Assembly: GCA_002104935.1 (NCBI GenBank)
Contig: MCGT01000006.1
Coordinates: 558,001-622,000, forward strand
Source: Hesseltinella vesiculosa
Lineage: Eukaryota; Mucoromycota; Mucoromycetes; Mucorales; Cunninghamellaceae
Length of the DNA: 64,000 nucleotides
Reading direction: 5' to 3'
This document shows, piece by piece, positions 23,390 through 35,930 of the stretch. The position numbers were made by a program, and so were the translations under genes. The first letter of the stretch is position 1. Every line of letters starts with the position of its first letter. The notes under the pieces are model-generated. The model was given only the letters and a program-made list of their open reading frames with translations, ran no database searches and was not told the origin of the DNA.

Positions 23390-24900
23390 CGGGAAGAGAC
23401 GCGTCATTGTGCCCTCGTTCGTTTTGCCTGTTTGAAAAGCGTGGAGCTAGTTCAAGAAACTTGGCGGAACTACGGAAGTGGTTCGGATATGCAACGTATA
23501 AAAAAGAAATAATGCCAAGGCAGGGTGTTGCCCAATGTTTTGTGTGCTACCGTCATTGAACAATGAGATCGAATTTGAGTTTTGCCTTGGGAAGGAGGCC
23601 TTTTTTTGGGGGGAGCGTATGAAAACCCAATTGGGGGGAGCTTTAAAAATGGGGGGGAGCTCAAAAATCAATGTTTGCCTAAAAAAAAAGGAGATCTGTT
23701 TTCTTTTTAGTGAATTTTCATCGGATCTGCAAGCGCGCAGTTGGCCTCAGAGAGGATTGTTGGCACCAGGGAATAAAAAGAAGGAGAAAAACAAGCGCGC
23801 GGTGAACACTGTTGCGATTTCCTTGAAGGCACCACGTTACCGCGAACGGCAAGAAGCTGTTTTGGGAAAAAAGCCAGTGAGCGGAACGGCGGAGTTAGCA
23901 ACCTTTGCTTGCCTTGGCGCACGGGAACACCAAAGAAGCATTTTCTATGCATGTGTGCTTTTTTATTGCATTTACAGAATCCATGTTTGTTGATGCTGTG
24001 AAATATTAACCATGTGCTTGAACATTTTACCACTGGAGCTTGAAGGTTTTACCGCTGGAGCTTGAAGATTTTACCGCTGGGGCGGCTGGAGCTTGAAAGA
24101 TTTTAGCGCTGCTCCTTTCGCTGTTGCTCTGCCCTAAACCCTTGCCCGCCAGGTTCCCTGAGTGGAGGCATCCATTTAACCTATTTGATCCCCTGAACTT
24201 CTTGAAACTTGTCAGCCACAGTCTATCACTGGCTAATCATTCATCTCCCCCCTTTTTACAAAAAGCTCCCGTCGTTCATTTGGTCCGCACCAAAAACGCG
24301 CCACTCCAGATATGGGTTGGCATCTTTAGGAGGTGGCGGGTATGACGAATTTCTTGTTATAGTCCACAGGCCAGATAGATTTATTTACATTGGGTTAAAT
24401 TCTGATGCGTCTACGATCTTATGGAGAAAAAAAATGGGGGGGAGGTGAGTTACTGACATGCACCATTCCCCTCGGTGCCTTGGTACAGACTTACGACCGA
24501 GACATCGATCATCATCGAGGTAAAAGACAAAGAAACGATAGAGAAGCTGGACGATGTCCCTACCACACTTGAGGAAAATCGGGGGTACATGAAGCCACAG
24601 TCTTTGTTGTTGGGTACCACATTGATCCAAGAAGTCAGTTGCCAAAAAATTGGGAAAGTGATCGGAACGTACATCGCCTTGGCAAACAAAAAAGTTTGGG
24701 ACTAAGGGACATTCCCGCATGAGTCTTGGCGTTCTCCCGCATCCAAGGCACGCCATTTTTCTTTTCAAAGGAAAAAAAAAGCGGGGGACGTCGATCGTTC
24801 ACAACTGCACTTCCCACAATGTTTTCCTTAATTGGATCTTGGCAGCTGCTTTCGTGAGGGAAGGAACAGCGCCTTATTTTGGGACACAGGGCATTCGCCA
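23390..24900. repeat. Diverged duplicated segment, copy A
   Basis: Shares a colinear series of short matches with 25790..27340 at an offset of about 2.4-2.5 kb: TTTGAAAAGCGTGG, GATGCCAAGGCAG-like, AACAATGAGATCG, CGGATCTG, CACGTTACC-CGAACGG-AAG, CTTGGCGT...CCAAGG, AAGCGGGG and CCTTAATTGG-TCTTGGCAG. Identity is patchy. Neither copy holds a clear gene. It is probably an old mobile element or segmental duplication. Confidence 0.6.
24017..24111. repeat. ~22-bp tandem repeat (about four units)
   Basis: Four successive units of the form GAGCTTGAAGATTTTACCGCTG, with small substitutions and one GGCGGCTG insertion between units three and four. It lies inside copy A of the duplicated segment and has no equivalent in copy B. 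Confidence 0.7.
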
Positions 24901-25789
24901 GTCAGAGTGACAATGCAAGGGGGGAGATGGTTCATTAATAAACCATGCACTGAACCGTACTATGGGGCTTGCGAAAGCAGAAAGGCCAAGTGAAGTAACC
25001 AGCTCAATGCTGGAGTCCATCTGCCAGAATGGCCAGCAAAAGACGATGCTGAGACAAACAGTAGCCAGGCAGGTAGAAACCTTCTTGGATAGCATGACAC
25101 CAATGTAATGAGAAAAAGAGAGAGCTCATCCAAAGCAAGTCTCTGAGAGATAAAACCAAAAGTGAGGGCATCCTTGTCGATGGATGATCTGACTCTCACA
25201 CTCAGCCACTCTTTTTTTTTTATCCTCCTCCCCAAGAACGTGCTTGATTTCTAGCCAATGATGATTATCTGTGTAGTCGTTCAAGAGGTATGTTTATTGG
25301 GTAAAATCGATCAAATCTGGCCTCAGGATGACGTGTTCATCTTTACCACCTATTCGGCAACTGTGGCTTAAGTAGCTCACCAACCCCACTGGTGAGATGT
25401 GTGGTTCTTTCTTCAGCCCGGATCTCCATGCTGTCGGTCAAGATGACGAGTTCACGACGTGGCCATGTCTGGAACGTGTGACAGGAATGAAAAAAAAAAA
25501 AAAAAAAGGCTGTGTGGCAGAGCGACTCTTCCTGCAAGCGATTGGGAGTGACGGACTGGCAGGAGGTCAGCTTCCTTTTTCTCATCACGGACATCGTATA
25601 AGTCATTCGTCAGTGGGCAACAATGGGGTGATATCCTAAGAATCGAGCATGCGACCGAAAACCACTGACTCACCATTTTCACATGAAAGGAGGGCAGCTT
25701 GGAACCAATCAAATGCCATGAAGGGCGTGTTGTCACAAAGGAAAGGGCTGTGATCTTCTTGAGGGGGGGGGAGAATGAATCATCTGTGC

Positions 25790-26947
25790 TGTCTTCGGGA
25801 AAACCCAGGCAGTTTGATGCAAGTCCTCGCACTTTCCCCTTTGAAAAGCGTGGTGAATCAGGCATGCCTGCCTTGGCGGGACCACGGAAACGGGGCACTC
25901 GAGGCCAAAATAAAATAACAGCGATGCCAAGGCAGACAGGAAGTGTGCTCCGAGCGTGTGTGCAACGATCAAAGAACAATGAGATCGTAATTGGTAGTAC
26001 TTCCCTTTTAATCACCACTTGCATTTTGTATTAGTATCGTGGGAAGTGAAAGAGGGGCAGAAAAAGGGAGGACGTTTTTGGGGGGATGGATTGACGGAGA
26101 TTTAAAGATGGGGGGATCCAAATTGGCGTCCCTGGAAAAACTCCTTCTTTTTCCAGGATTTTTTTTTGATCGGATCTGAAACGAACAAGCATCCCTAAAG
26201 ATCGTCTGTAAAATAAAAAAGAAAAATAGAATAAACCCGAATGAAAAATGGTATAGAAATTGACAAGAGGGTTTTTTTCCGGAACAATGCACGTTACCAC
26301 GAACGGTAAGATGCTGTTTTTGGACATGCCCGGATTGGAAGCTGACCGGGCGGGAATGTTTTTTGTCCAACACAGATCATGCCTTGGCAGGCTCATGCAT
26401 TTTCATTAATAAAAAGGCGGCAGTTGATAGTTTTGCCGTCTTGATGAGTAAAGGAATTTTCTAATTGTGCTGCGACAACGTCTCCTTAATTCTTTGCGTT
26501 GTGAAAGAAGGCATCGACTGACCACCTCCTAGCATTGCTTCATTAGCCACGGCCAAATGCGGTTAATCTTTTATCTTCAACAAGTTTTCCCTTTTTGACA
26601 TGCTCCATAAAATAAAAACTTTTGCTAAATAACCAAAAGCAAAAAAAAGAAAAAAAATTGAGATAGGAACACGCCACAGGATGTGCGGGCACGCTAGGAG
26701 TTTAGGAGGCGGGTGGGTGATTGATTTATTTCCTTTTGTAGTCCTAAAAAGGGGGAGGCTAGAACACTTTTTTGCTGGGTGATACCAATACGCATGCCAT
26801 GACACAAAGACGGGCGAACCTTGCCGGGGAAAGAGAACGGCCAGTGTGGACATGTGCCATTGTTGAAACTGGGCCTACAAATCAAGACAAACAGCCAGGC
26901 ATCTAGGGACTCTTGAAGATAAAACCGGGTGTGAGCAATGACCTGGC

Positions 26948-26980
<33 letters not shown>

Positions 26981-27340
26981 AAGCGTCGGTCCATGATGGA
27001 GGATTTGGGTGAGTTGATACTCCTCGATCACATTTGGGTTTCCCATCAGCGAAGATGAAGCCACAATTCTAGAGTGGCACGAACCCGGGAAGCGAGAAAA
27101 TGAGATAAAGTTGGGTTGGACTGATCGGAATTCAGCTTGGCGAATAAGAATAAGTTTGGGCCAAGGCGCGTATCATATGAACCTTGGCGTCTCCTGCAGC
27201 CAAGGTGACACTGCCTTCATTTTTTTAAGCGGGGACTGCTGATCTCAACACGGTTGCATTTTCGATTCAGTTGCCTTAATTGGTCTTGGCAGGTGCTATT
27301 ACGATGGAATGGAAGGCCACTCTTTGTTTTGTTTTGGCTG
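25790..27340. repeat. Diverged duplicated segment, copy B
   Basis: Same orientation as copy A (23390..24900) and colinear with it. It contains a ~30-nt T run (26950..26979). Coding-like frames are short and poly-Phe, and no family is recognised. Copy B is followed by further AT-rich unassigned sequence to about 28300. Confidence 0.6.
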
Positions 27341-28405
27341 GATGGATAACAGAGTAATAAAAATAGGTTATTGATTTGCTTGGATCATACCCATTGAAAT
27401 GAAATTAAAAACAGGACAAAAAATAAAGCCATCGTGCTGAAACCAGCGGTCGTACAAAAGCTGCGAACCTTAATTGGGGTTTTATCCATATTTGGCACGC
27501 ACTCGCCTCCTTTGGACCCCCCAAATCAGCCAAGGCTTGGGTGTTTGTTCCAAGGATGGGAAATTTTTAATATTAAAATGTTGACAAGATGAAAACAAAA
27601 AGGAATGTCTGTTCCATAAAATCGGACCTGCTCATTGTCAAGATCTGGCTCCCAGGCAATGTAAATCCGTTTGGATGGACGATTTTGCGTTTGTTTTGAT
27701 GGAAAAAAAAAAGTCCATGATCATGAAGCCCTGGAAAAAAAGGAGTCAGATCTAGGAACGAGGTTTGGTTGTAAGCAATGGCGTGAATGAGGAAAAGGGG
27801 GGATGCTGAATGGTTGGGAAGTGGATGTTGGGGTTGAAGAAAGCATGATGATCGAGGAAGATGTCATTGCCAAGACGCACAGGTGTTTGACGGTCGGGCA
27901 TAAAAAACAAACAAACGACATGTGCAACCATGACAAATAACATTGTAACCTAATCAAAAAAATAGATACTGGTTGAACACGATGACAGTTGAATGTGAAG
28001 GAAGAGAAAAAAAAAGGAAGCAGCTTAAAAAGATTGCGTAAGAAAATTTCCCTGGATATGCAATGCAAAAAAGATTGTATAAGAAAGTTTCCCAGCTATG
28101 GGATGAAATATGAAGAAAAAGACCCTGAAAAGTTCAAGCAAATGAAAAAAACGAGGGATGATGCCTAAAAACTAATCAAATAAAAAGGGGGAGGAAGTTT
28201 TTTATAGGGGGAGACGAGGAGGAGCTATTCAAAAAGGTAAAAAGATGCTTGTGTGACTCTGGGCGTATCCACACTCACTCCGATGAAATGGGAATTAGGA
28301 CGTGGCGAGTGGTGTGCCTTTTTCTCCCACCCATTCCTTTCCATGCGTTGAGACTCTTGGCCTCGCACCCCCCCTTTTTTTTTTTTTTTTTTTTGCCCTG
28401 TGCCA
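27341..28405. other. Gene-poor AT-rich segment with a short local direct repeat
   Basis: No gene is recognised. A ~47-bp direct repeat lies at about 28026-28115 (AAAAAGATTG, TAAGAAA, TTTCCC and ATG blocks repeated in order). A 63-codon minus frame at 27752..27943 has some coding character (PDRQTPVRLGNDIFLDHHAF) but no recognised family and no supported splice partners. Confidence 0.4.
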
Positions 28406-28415
28406 TTATATAAAA
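28406..28415 (+). promoter_or_regulatory. Putative TATA box upstream of the 28636 gene
   Basis: TATATAAAAA lies about 225 bp upstream of the ATG at 28636, followed by a pyrimidine-rich leader. The motif is clear by eye, but assignment to this promoter is inference from position. Confidence 0.45.
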
Positions 28416-28635
28416 AGGTCGATCATTTTTCTTCTTCCCTTTTTTTTTTCTGACTCTATACTTCTGTCTTTTTTTTCACTTTTGAAAAAGCCATTACCCT
28501 TCCCATCGACTCCACTGTTCTCTTGTTTTAAAAAGACCGCTTGAGTTCGCCTTTTTTTTTTTTTTTGACCAGTCTTTATTTTGCCCCACCTTTTTACAAG
28601 CTTTGATTAGCTGCGTTGCTTATTTTTTTGTTTGA

Positions 28636-29277
28636 ATGACTGATTTTATGGTATATTACCCTCACCCTACCGACCTTGACCCCATCTACACAGCCATCGA
28701 TCCCGTCGATTTCTTATTTGAACCTAAAGCCTTTGATACATTGATGAACACCTATTCTATGTATGAAGCCACCGATCAATCAGTCAGTAGCACCAGCCCC
28801 TTGTCCACGCCCATGACCACCGCCACATTATTGAGCACCATGCCTTCAGAGTACGGCTATTTCCCCACATTGGCCGAGGAAGATCAAACCATGCATCCAC
28901 CCACCTTGCTGGAACTGACACCCAATTCTTCCACCCAACGAAAATTCACCAGCTCACCAGAACTACCGCCTGCTCAAGTGAGAAGAAAGAAAGCCAGCAG
29001 TCCTGTCCAATCCCAAGGCCCAGTGGGTGAAATGCAAGACACGTTGGATTTCTTACAAGACGAATGGGCCACCATTGACATCGTGCTGAGGTCTGTGAAA
29101 TCTGCCTTCACTGTCTACCCTGAGCGACTCGGTGACGATCAATATTTGGACGAAGTGGACCGAGAACTCAGCGTGGCCTATGATGATTTACGTGCACAGA
29201 TTCGTAGCCTGGATAGGAACCTGAAGCACCTGGATGTGAAAATGCGAACACACCAACCCCCTCCCCATCTTGGTTGA
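28636..29277 (+). CDS. Hypothetical protein with C-terminal coiled coil
   Basis: Single exon of 213 codons. The N-terminal half is rich in Tyr, Asp, Ser and Thr (MTDFMVYYPHPTDLDPIYTA) and probably disordered. From about residue 130, DTLDFLQDEWATIDIVLRSV and ELSVAYDDLRAQIRSLDRNL form long amphipathic helices. No family is recognised. The intact frame, TATA-like promoter and codon usage like neighbouring genes support a real protein. Confidence 0.7.
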   Translation: MTDFMVYYPHPTDLDPIYTAIDPVDFLFEPKAFDTLMNTYSMYEATDQSVSSTSPLSTPMTTATLLSTMPSEYGYFPTLAEEDQTMHPPTLLELTPNSSTQRKFTSSPELPPAQVRRKKASSPVQSQGPVGEMQDTLDFLQDEWATIDIVLRSVKSAFTVYPERLGDDQYLDEVDRELSVAYDDLRAQIRSLDRNLKHLDVKMRTHQPPPHLG

Positions 29278-30367
29278 TCAAAGCACTCCGCTTTGGAACA
29301 ATAGACACACTTTTTTTTCCGCCCCCTCTCTTCTCGCGTTCCTCCTGAAATTTTCCTCCCACTTTTTTGATACCATTTTTTTTTCCTACCTCGATTTGAT
29401 TTGTTGCTACCTCCTCTTTTTTTAACTCTCTACTCCTATGACCCTACCACTTATGTAACTTTTTTTCCCTTCAACCATTATGAATCTTGATGATGACATT
29501 TTGTATGATATTTTTTTTTGTTTCTGGCCACTCGTTTTGGTTGTTGGTGTATGCTTTTTTTTTATGCTTACGACTAGGTTTTGCCCTTCTAGTCTAATTG
29601 TTGTTTGTACAGTCTCTTTTAAATAAACTCGAGCGCAAAAGCGTGGAATTTTTTTTTTTAATTCATCCAGCTTACTTTGACAGGCCGTAAAAAAAAAAGA
29701 AGTAAATAGGGGCGGCCGATGACTGGCCAAAGATTCCAGCAAAATAAACCTGAAACTCGTCAATAGCAAGGGAGACAACAGGAGGTGCGCGTGGATAGGA
29801 CCCATCGTTAAGGTTGTGAGCAGGCAATTGAAGTCTGCATTTTTCATTAAACACTTTCAGGTGCCTCCCCAAGAAAAAAAAAAAGCCCGCCTTCATTCGT
29901 CCTACCCAATGAAAACCTCTTTTTTTTTTGGTGTCCATGCACACCCTTTGGCCAATGCAAGCCCATGACTTTTAACCTTCTGAATAGCCAATGATACACT
30001 GTAGATTCACATGCATTTTTTTTCAAGATGCATAATGAAAAAGGATCTGCCCAATCAACATGGTCAAGCACTCTGATCGGCAAGTATCACGGTCCCTCCC
30101 TCGCCATGCATGCACGGAGAGGAGGACCTTTTTTTTATTGAACCAAAAGTCATTATTTACTGCTAGCCAACCGAGGAATCCTTTTAGCTCAATCTAGACA
30201 GTCGGCCGATGGGGGAAAAAAATAAGAATGATCTCAGCAAAATGGCGTCGTTGCCACTGACAATTGGACATGGTCTGTATCTAGGCACGGAAAAGAACCA
30301 CAACTCAGCTTGATGTTCAGAAAATTGGAATGACACCGAAACAAGCTCTTTCCTTCTCGCCTAGCAG

Positions 30368-30398
<31 letters not shown>

Positions 30399-30944
30399 GG
30401 TTAAGGAACTTGGTTATGACATGCTTGGTGAAATGGTTAATTTTTTTCTCCATTTGACTAGTTCACTTTGGCATCACCTACGACAAAATCAGGGAGAGAG
30501 AGAAATGAAAGGCATGATTTTCTTCCTTGCATAACATCGCACCCAATAAGAAAACGAAAATGTCCTGCCAAGATGCACACTTTTAAGTACTCACTAAACC
30601 AGGGTAAGATCGCTTGCCTACAGCCTATCTACTTTTTTTTTTAAATAAAAAAAAATACACCACCACGGCGTTGCCATTAAAACTAGTTCAACCACAACGT
30701 CATTCATTAAAAATAATCAAGGGCAGTCGGTTATCACGCCGGCCCCTTGTTTTCTCTTTTTCTCTCATCCGGCTCTTCGTTCATTTATGCTGACGAACAA
30801 GGGAATCAGCTTTCTTCTTTACTATAGTTGGAAAGACAATGGGGTGGAGAATGTTGATCTCCACAAGTTTGTTTTTTTTTGGCACGACTTCATTTTCTTC
30901 TTCTTCTTCCTCCACTTTTTTTCTAGTCCATCTTATCAAGCACC
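29278..30944. other. Long AT-rich intergenic region
   Basis: 1.67 kb with many A and T runs, including a ~27-nt A run at 30374..30398. It includes the 3' region of the 28636 gene and the 5' region of the 30945 gene. No RNA gene or reliable frame is seen; a 141-codon minus frame at 29422..29847 is low-complexity and rejected. Confidence 0.45.
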
Positions 30945-31454
30945 ATGGAGAAGAACGCCCCTTCATCCTTTTATGAAGCTTCTTCCTCAACCAGCTCAAG
31001 CCCCAGGGATCCACCCCCCATGCCTCACCAACGCCCATGCCAGGTGCATCAATGGTCGTCCTACTCACTAGCCTTTGACACAGAAGAGAAGGGCCTGCTC
31101 CCTTCATCCAATCCAACCCGTCCTGGCCCTTCTGTCCTCACTCCCAATGGCCAGTGCTCTCCTGTTTCGACTGCTGTCGGATCCACTGCCTATTTCCCAA
31201 AGACTCGGGACCCATGTCCCAAGAAAAAAGCAAAACGTTGGATCATGGCCGGCCTGATGGTCATGGTCGGTCTACTGCTTGCATTGACCTTTGTTTTTAT
31301 CGGCCTCGGTCGTGCATTTAATCAAACCCCCGCCTCTGACTCCTCCTCCTCCTCCTCCGTCACCCCTACTTCCACTCTACCCACCATCACCACCACAGCC
31401 ACCATCAGTACCTTTACGACTGTCACCACCGTCACTAGAAAGCCATCTTCCTAA
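30945..31454 (+). CDS. Hypothetical single-pass membrane protein with Ser/Thr-rich tail
   Basis: Single exon of 169 codons. Residues 1-95 are Ser/Pro-rich and soluble; KKKAKRW then leads into one strong transmembrane helix (MVMVGLLLALTFVFIGLG, ~103-122). The last 45 residues are almost entirely Ser/Thr, with TTTATIS and TTVTTVT repeats, a likely O-mannosylation region. The basic side before the helix predicts a cytosolic N-terminus and an extracellular, wall-facing C-terminus. A wall-sensor or mucin-like role is inference only. Confidence 0.7.
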   Translation: MEKNAPSSFYEASSSTSSSPRDPPPMPHQRPCQVHQWSSYSLAFDTEEKGLLPSSNPTRPGPSVLTPNGQCSPVSTAVGSTAYFPKTRDPCPKKKAKRWIMAGLMVMVGLLLALTFVFIGLGRAFNQTPASDSSSSSSVTPTSTLPTITTTATISTFTTVTTVTRKPSS

Positions 31455-31649
31455 CCGCCCCTCCATGTCTGTTTCGTATTCTTGTAACATAGGCCCATTT
31501 TTGACCGACTCTTCATTTAAAAAATTTTTTATTACCATCCTTTAGCGATCACCCATCTAAAAAATAATAAAATGCGACAAGGGGAAAACAGAAAAAAAAA
31601 AAAAAAAAAAAGGCACATGTACAATTGAAATCAAGTAAAAGAAAAAAAA

Positions 31650-34600
31650 CTATTCAGACGAGCCAACACCAAGAATATCACTTTCAGCCAAAGCGAGTAG
31701 CATGGGATCATCAAAGTATTTTGTAATACTGACATCCTCGGAAAGACCCTGAACCAAAAAAAAAAAAAAAATTATATCACTGTTCATCCTGGAGGGGTCT
31801 CCCTCTTGGGGTCTCCTTTTTTTTTACCTTTCTTCTTCTTGTCTTGATCATAAAGTCACGAGCAAGCTGTTGGGCTGTGCTGGTTTCCAAGGGCTTGAGG
31901 ACAACCGAGGCATCAAGAGGGTCACCAGGTACGATCTGCCAGTGGTCGAAGGCTTGTTGGCAAAAGGCTTGGCCTTGTGTGTGAGTGCGCAGGTCGGTTT
32001 CAAACCCAAACGAGTCGATCAAGGGGATATAGGCTTTCACTGTATACAAGGGCGAACCGGCCTTGGGCACATCCGCCGTCACGTGGCCTCTCCTTCGTTG
32101 CAACACTGCGTACACAGAGGACACACAGTCAGCAGGGGCTTGGATTTCTACATAGTTGACTGGTTCCATCAATCGGGGGGTGGCGGTCAGGAAAGAAGAG
32201 TAACAAACACGGCGGGTGGTGGGGATGATTTGGCCACCGCCACGGTGGATAGGTTCACTGGCAACCACGGCGTCAATGATCTTGAATTTCACACCACGGA
32301 TGGGCTCGTCGCACAATGGCCCTTCACGAGCGCCCCATTGGAAACCTTGACGCATCGAATCTTTGATGGAGAACAGCAGCTTCTTATCGACTTCGGTTGG
32401 TAGGGTGTCGTCCATGAGCACATTGGGACCCATGTCGTCTGGACCAAAGGCCCAGATCGATCGTGTCGCCAACACATCCCAACCAAAGTGTTCTTCCAAA
32501 TACCCGCCGAGTTTCTTGGCGGGCCAGCGCAAATTGATCTTGCCACTCTCGATGGCATCGGGTAGTCCTCGTTCCATGGGTTCAGCAATAAACGACAGTT
32601 TGTTCCTGACGATGAAGAGAAAAAAGTCAGTTTTGCATCGTCCTGGTGTTGATGGGGACACTTACTTTTTGTTGGGTGTTTCGGCAAAGCATTTGAGAGC
32701 CGAGGTTTCGACGACTGTTTCGCAAAATCGCACGACAGGATCAGACACTTTGATATCGATTTCGGCATACATGCGGCGGAGATCGTGCAGGACACAGTCG
32801 ACATACATCTCGCCAGCGCCCAAAACGATGTGTTCACCGGATTCTTCGACTTTGGTGATGACCATGGGATAGCTCTTGTTGATTTTTCGTAGACCGTCCA
32901 GCATCTTGGGCAATTCGGATGGGTTCATGGGTTCGATGGCCACCTTCAGGGCAGCGGCAGCCGGGAAACGCAATGGACGGAAGATGTGGTTATTTTGGCT
33001 GGCCTTGTGATCCACAACGGTGGCTGTCTTGGTGATGGAACTGTCCACACCGCCCAACAATACCCATCCACCCGCAGGCACACCTTCTACTTCCATGCGA
33101 TATCTAAATAATAAAGGTGAGTTGGCTTTGACGTTCTTTCTTTTCCGGGGGGGAGGTCGGGTGCTGTTTACCTTGATTCATAAATCCAAGTATTGGAAAC
33201 ACGTTGGACCATCATGTCTTCTTCATCATCGACGGAATAGCTTTCACCTAAGACGCGGACAATCTGGCCGGCCTTGATGGTGCCGCTCAACACACGGCCA
33301 AAGGCGTCAAAGTCGGTAGCGTCCTTGTTGTTGTAGAGCTTGGTGATGTAGATCATCAAAGGACCCTCTGCGTCGCAAGTGTTCATGGCGCTGGCATAGA
33401 CATCGTCCATGGGTCCGGAGTAAAGGCGTTCGACCTTGTTGCGGGCATTTTCTAAAGGCGATGGCAAATGGCGTACGGTCATGTCGACAAACGCGTTGGC
33501 GGGGCCAAAGAATCGGGCAAGCACAAGACGTAGCAATTCCTTGACGTTCAACCCATATTGTTTTTCCTTCAAGTAGATGCCCAGGGATCGCAGTGTCTTT
33601 TTCAAATCGCGCTGATCTTCACCGAGCACTTGGGAGTACAATTTGTACAGAGGTTCCAAAATAAAGTGGACAAATGAACGTTTGCTGGCACCTCCTTGAG
33701 ATTTTCGATGGAAGGAGCCCGTGTCAGGATTGAAGTAAATGTCGCCCCATAGTCGCTGAGCAAATTGAACGTAATCGATTTCTTCCTCTAAGGAAAAGAG
33801 TGAGCTGATTTTTGCCTGGCTCTAGAATGGATAGGACCTTACCGTACGATTCTGCATACATTTGGGCAAAGGAGCGAAGATTGAAGCACCAACCGACTTG
33901 GGCTGAGGCAAAACAGACATTGCCGCGTTCAGGCGACAGACGCACGTGATCGCCACCTGGTGTTTTCCTGTTGATCAGAAGAAAAGAAAAAAGGATGAGT
34001 AAAATGCGGTAGGCAGATTTTTGTTGGCACTTGCTTGATGATCTGATTGACCTCTTCAATGGTGTAGCGCAATTTAAAGTAGGCATCAGCAGGAGGGAGT
34101 TTGAGTTCCAAGATCAGACGGTCGACCTTGTTGATGACCAAGGTCATGGGGATGCCTTCTTGAATGCATTGACGAATGATACGTTCGGTGTTTACCATGA
34201 CGCCTTCAATGGCATCGACCACCAGCACCGCACCATCGGCCAAGCGCAGACCCGCCACTACTTCATCGATGAAGTCGGTATGACCCGGTGTATCCATGAT
34301 GTTGTACAAGTACGATTTGTCGTTGAGGTCTTGCAACACAAACGACATGGGCATGCTCTTGATACTGATGCCTCGTTCGCGTTCCAAAACATGTGTGTCG
34401 GTATATCGTTGCTGATAGAAAAAAAGAAGAGCGTGAGCCAAAGTAGATCTCATTGAATGATCCTTTACAGGTTGTTCCACATTCAGAGGGCTATTGGGAT
34501 GTGTGTCAGCGACCAGCATATCCAAAAAGGATGTCTTGCCATGATGTAAATGGCCCACCACGGCAATGTTTCGTGTCAATTCAGGCATGTTCATCAAATC

Positions 34601-35159
34601 CATCATGAATCTTAAAAATGGAGGTTAGTTTTTTTTGTCGACAATGAATCAAAGGTGGGTTACTCTTTTCGATAGGTGGTGGGAGGCAGATCGGTTTCTT
34701 GTACGATAAACTTGCGTATTTCGACGGGTTTGATGATGGGTTCGGACAACGGTTGGGTGTCTTCTTCTTGGACGAGTGTTTCGACTTCCTTGCCATAGAC
34801 TTCTTCTGCCGATGGGTAATATTTCTTGTCTTCATGAAGCACCACTTGGTTTTCAGGAATGTCTGTCAAAAGAGTAAAAGAAAGAAGGAAAAAAAAAAAA
34901 AACATCATAACAAACGATGAGATCTATTTCAAAACACACGAAACGATGGGCTAGCTTGACTATGATCAAGAGCATTGTTACCTTCAATACGCATCAAGGC
35001 TGAGCCAGATGCCTCTTCCATTGGTTCATCCTGCTCGTCCTGATCATCAGCGTCGAGATCGTCTTGAGAAAACTCTTGGTCATACTCCATTTCATCGTCA
35101 TCTTCTTCGAGATCAGGGCCAATGTAGTTGCCGAATTCGTCATACAATGAATCATCCAT
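31650..35159 (-). CDS. SNU114: U5 snRNP GTPase Snu114/EFTUD2
   Basis: Nine exons: 34982..35159, 34664..34862, 34469..34610, 34035..34411, 33843..33967, 33172..33787, 32666..33103, 31828..32605, 31650..31748; 983 aa, close to human EFTUD2 (972). The acidic N-terminus ([20 protein letters not shown]) is followed by an EF-2-like G domain with [10 protein letters not shown] (G1), RERGISIK (G2), DTPGHTDF (G3) and NKVDRL (G4), then domains II-V as in EF-2. It controls Brr2 activity during spliceosome activation and disassembly. Intron 4 (33968..34034) uses a GC donor (AA|GCAAGT): only this junction restores the frame into the [14 protein letters not shown] region. The gene is divergent from the PKA gene. 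Confidence 0.97.
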
Positions 35160-35930
35160 GCTGAGCTAATGTACTTTATCGTTCTGAAAGATCGGGATGG
35201 GTAAATAAAGAAAAAAAAAGTACGTGCAAGGATCCAAAAAAAAAAAAAATATGTAATGTAGTAGAATAGAGAGAAACAAAAAAAAAAAAAAAAAAAGAGC
35301 GAGCGCCAAAAAAAGGCAGTCAGCAAATGGCTGGGTTTTCTGCTAGATTTTGGCCGAGGCCACCCTTCCCCTATTCACCTGCCAACACTGACAATGGTTT
35401 GCCACCATGCAATGCCACTGGCCCCTGTCTATTTTTTTTTTCTTGAACTGACCAAGACGGTGACCATTGTATTGTATGCACCACATGAGAATTTCTCCCA
35501 AAGGGCTGGCTGAATCGGCTACTGCTTGGGATCGAGAAAGGAGAGAAACAAGAGAGGGATTCGATATTGAAGTTGCCAGTGAAAACGTGCAGACGCGGTC
35601 ATTGTTTGAAAAGAAGGGGACCCTTTTACACGTGTAGTAAAAGGTGAGTGGTAATGACAGTTCAGGAGTATTTTTACTGAAGTCGGTGGCACAGGGTATG
35701 ACGTTTTCTTAATGGTATTCATGTGTGACAAGCGTAGGCCATGTTCTCCTTTTGTGCTGGTGTTTTTGACCCCGCCTAGTAAAAAAGGGGAGGATGCTCT
35801 TTTTTCCTCCCTCTTTCCCTTCTTTATTTTTCTTCAAAAAGACTCATTTGTTGTTTATTTCTCATTCTCTTTCTTATTGTGATTACTCTACGTTTTTCTA
35901 TTCAACCACAAAGCCCATTCAAGTAAAAAG
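35160..35930. other. Divergent promoter region, SNU114 / PKA
   Basis: AT-rich with several homopolymers. It should contain the start regions of SNU114 (minus) and the PKA gene (plus). No gene is seen within it. Confidence 0.45.

Noticed and set aside
23390..27340. LTR retrotransposon interpretation of the duplicated segments
   Set aside because: No reverse transcriptase, integrase or gag signal lies between them, no primer-binding site was seen, and similarity is too patchy for LTRs.
29422..29847. 141-codon minus ORF in the 29-30 kb spacer
   Set aside because: Made of Leu/Phe/Lys-rich low-complexity sequence from A/T runs; no conserved motif.
33168..33277. Plus-strand short ORF near the SNU114 exon boundary
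   Set aside because: Antisense to a conserved SNU114 exon and its intron.
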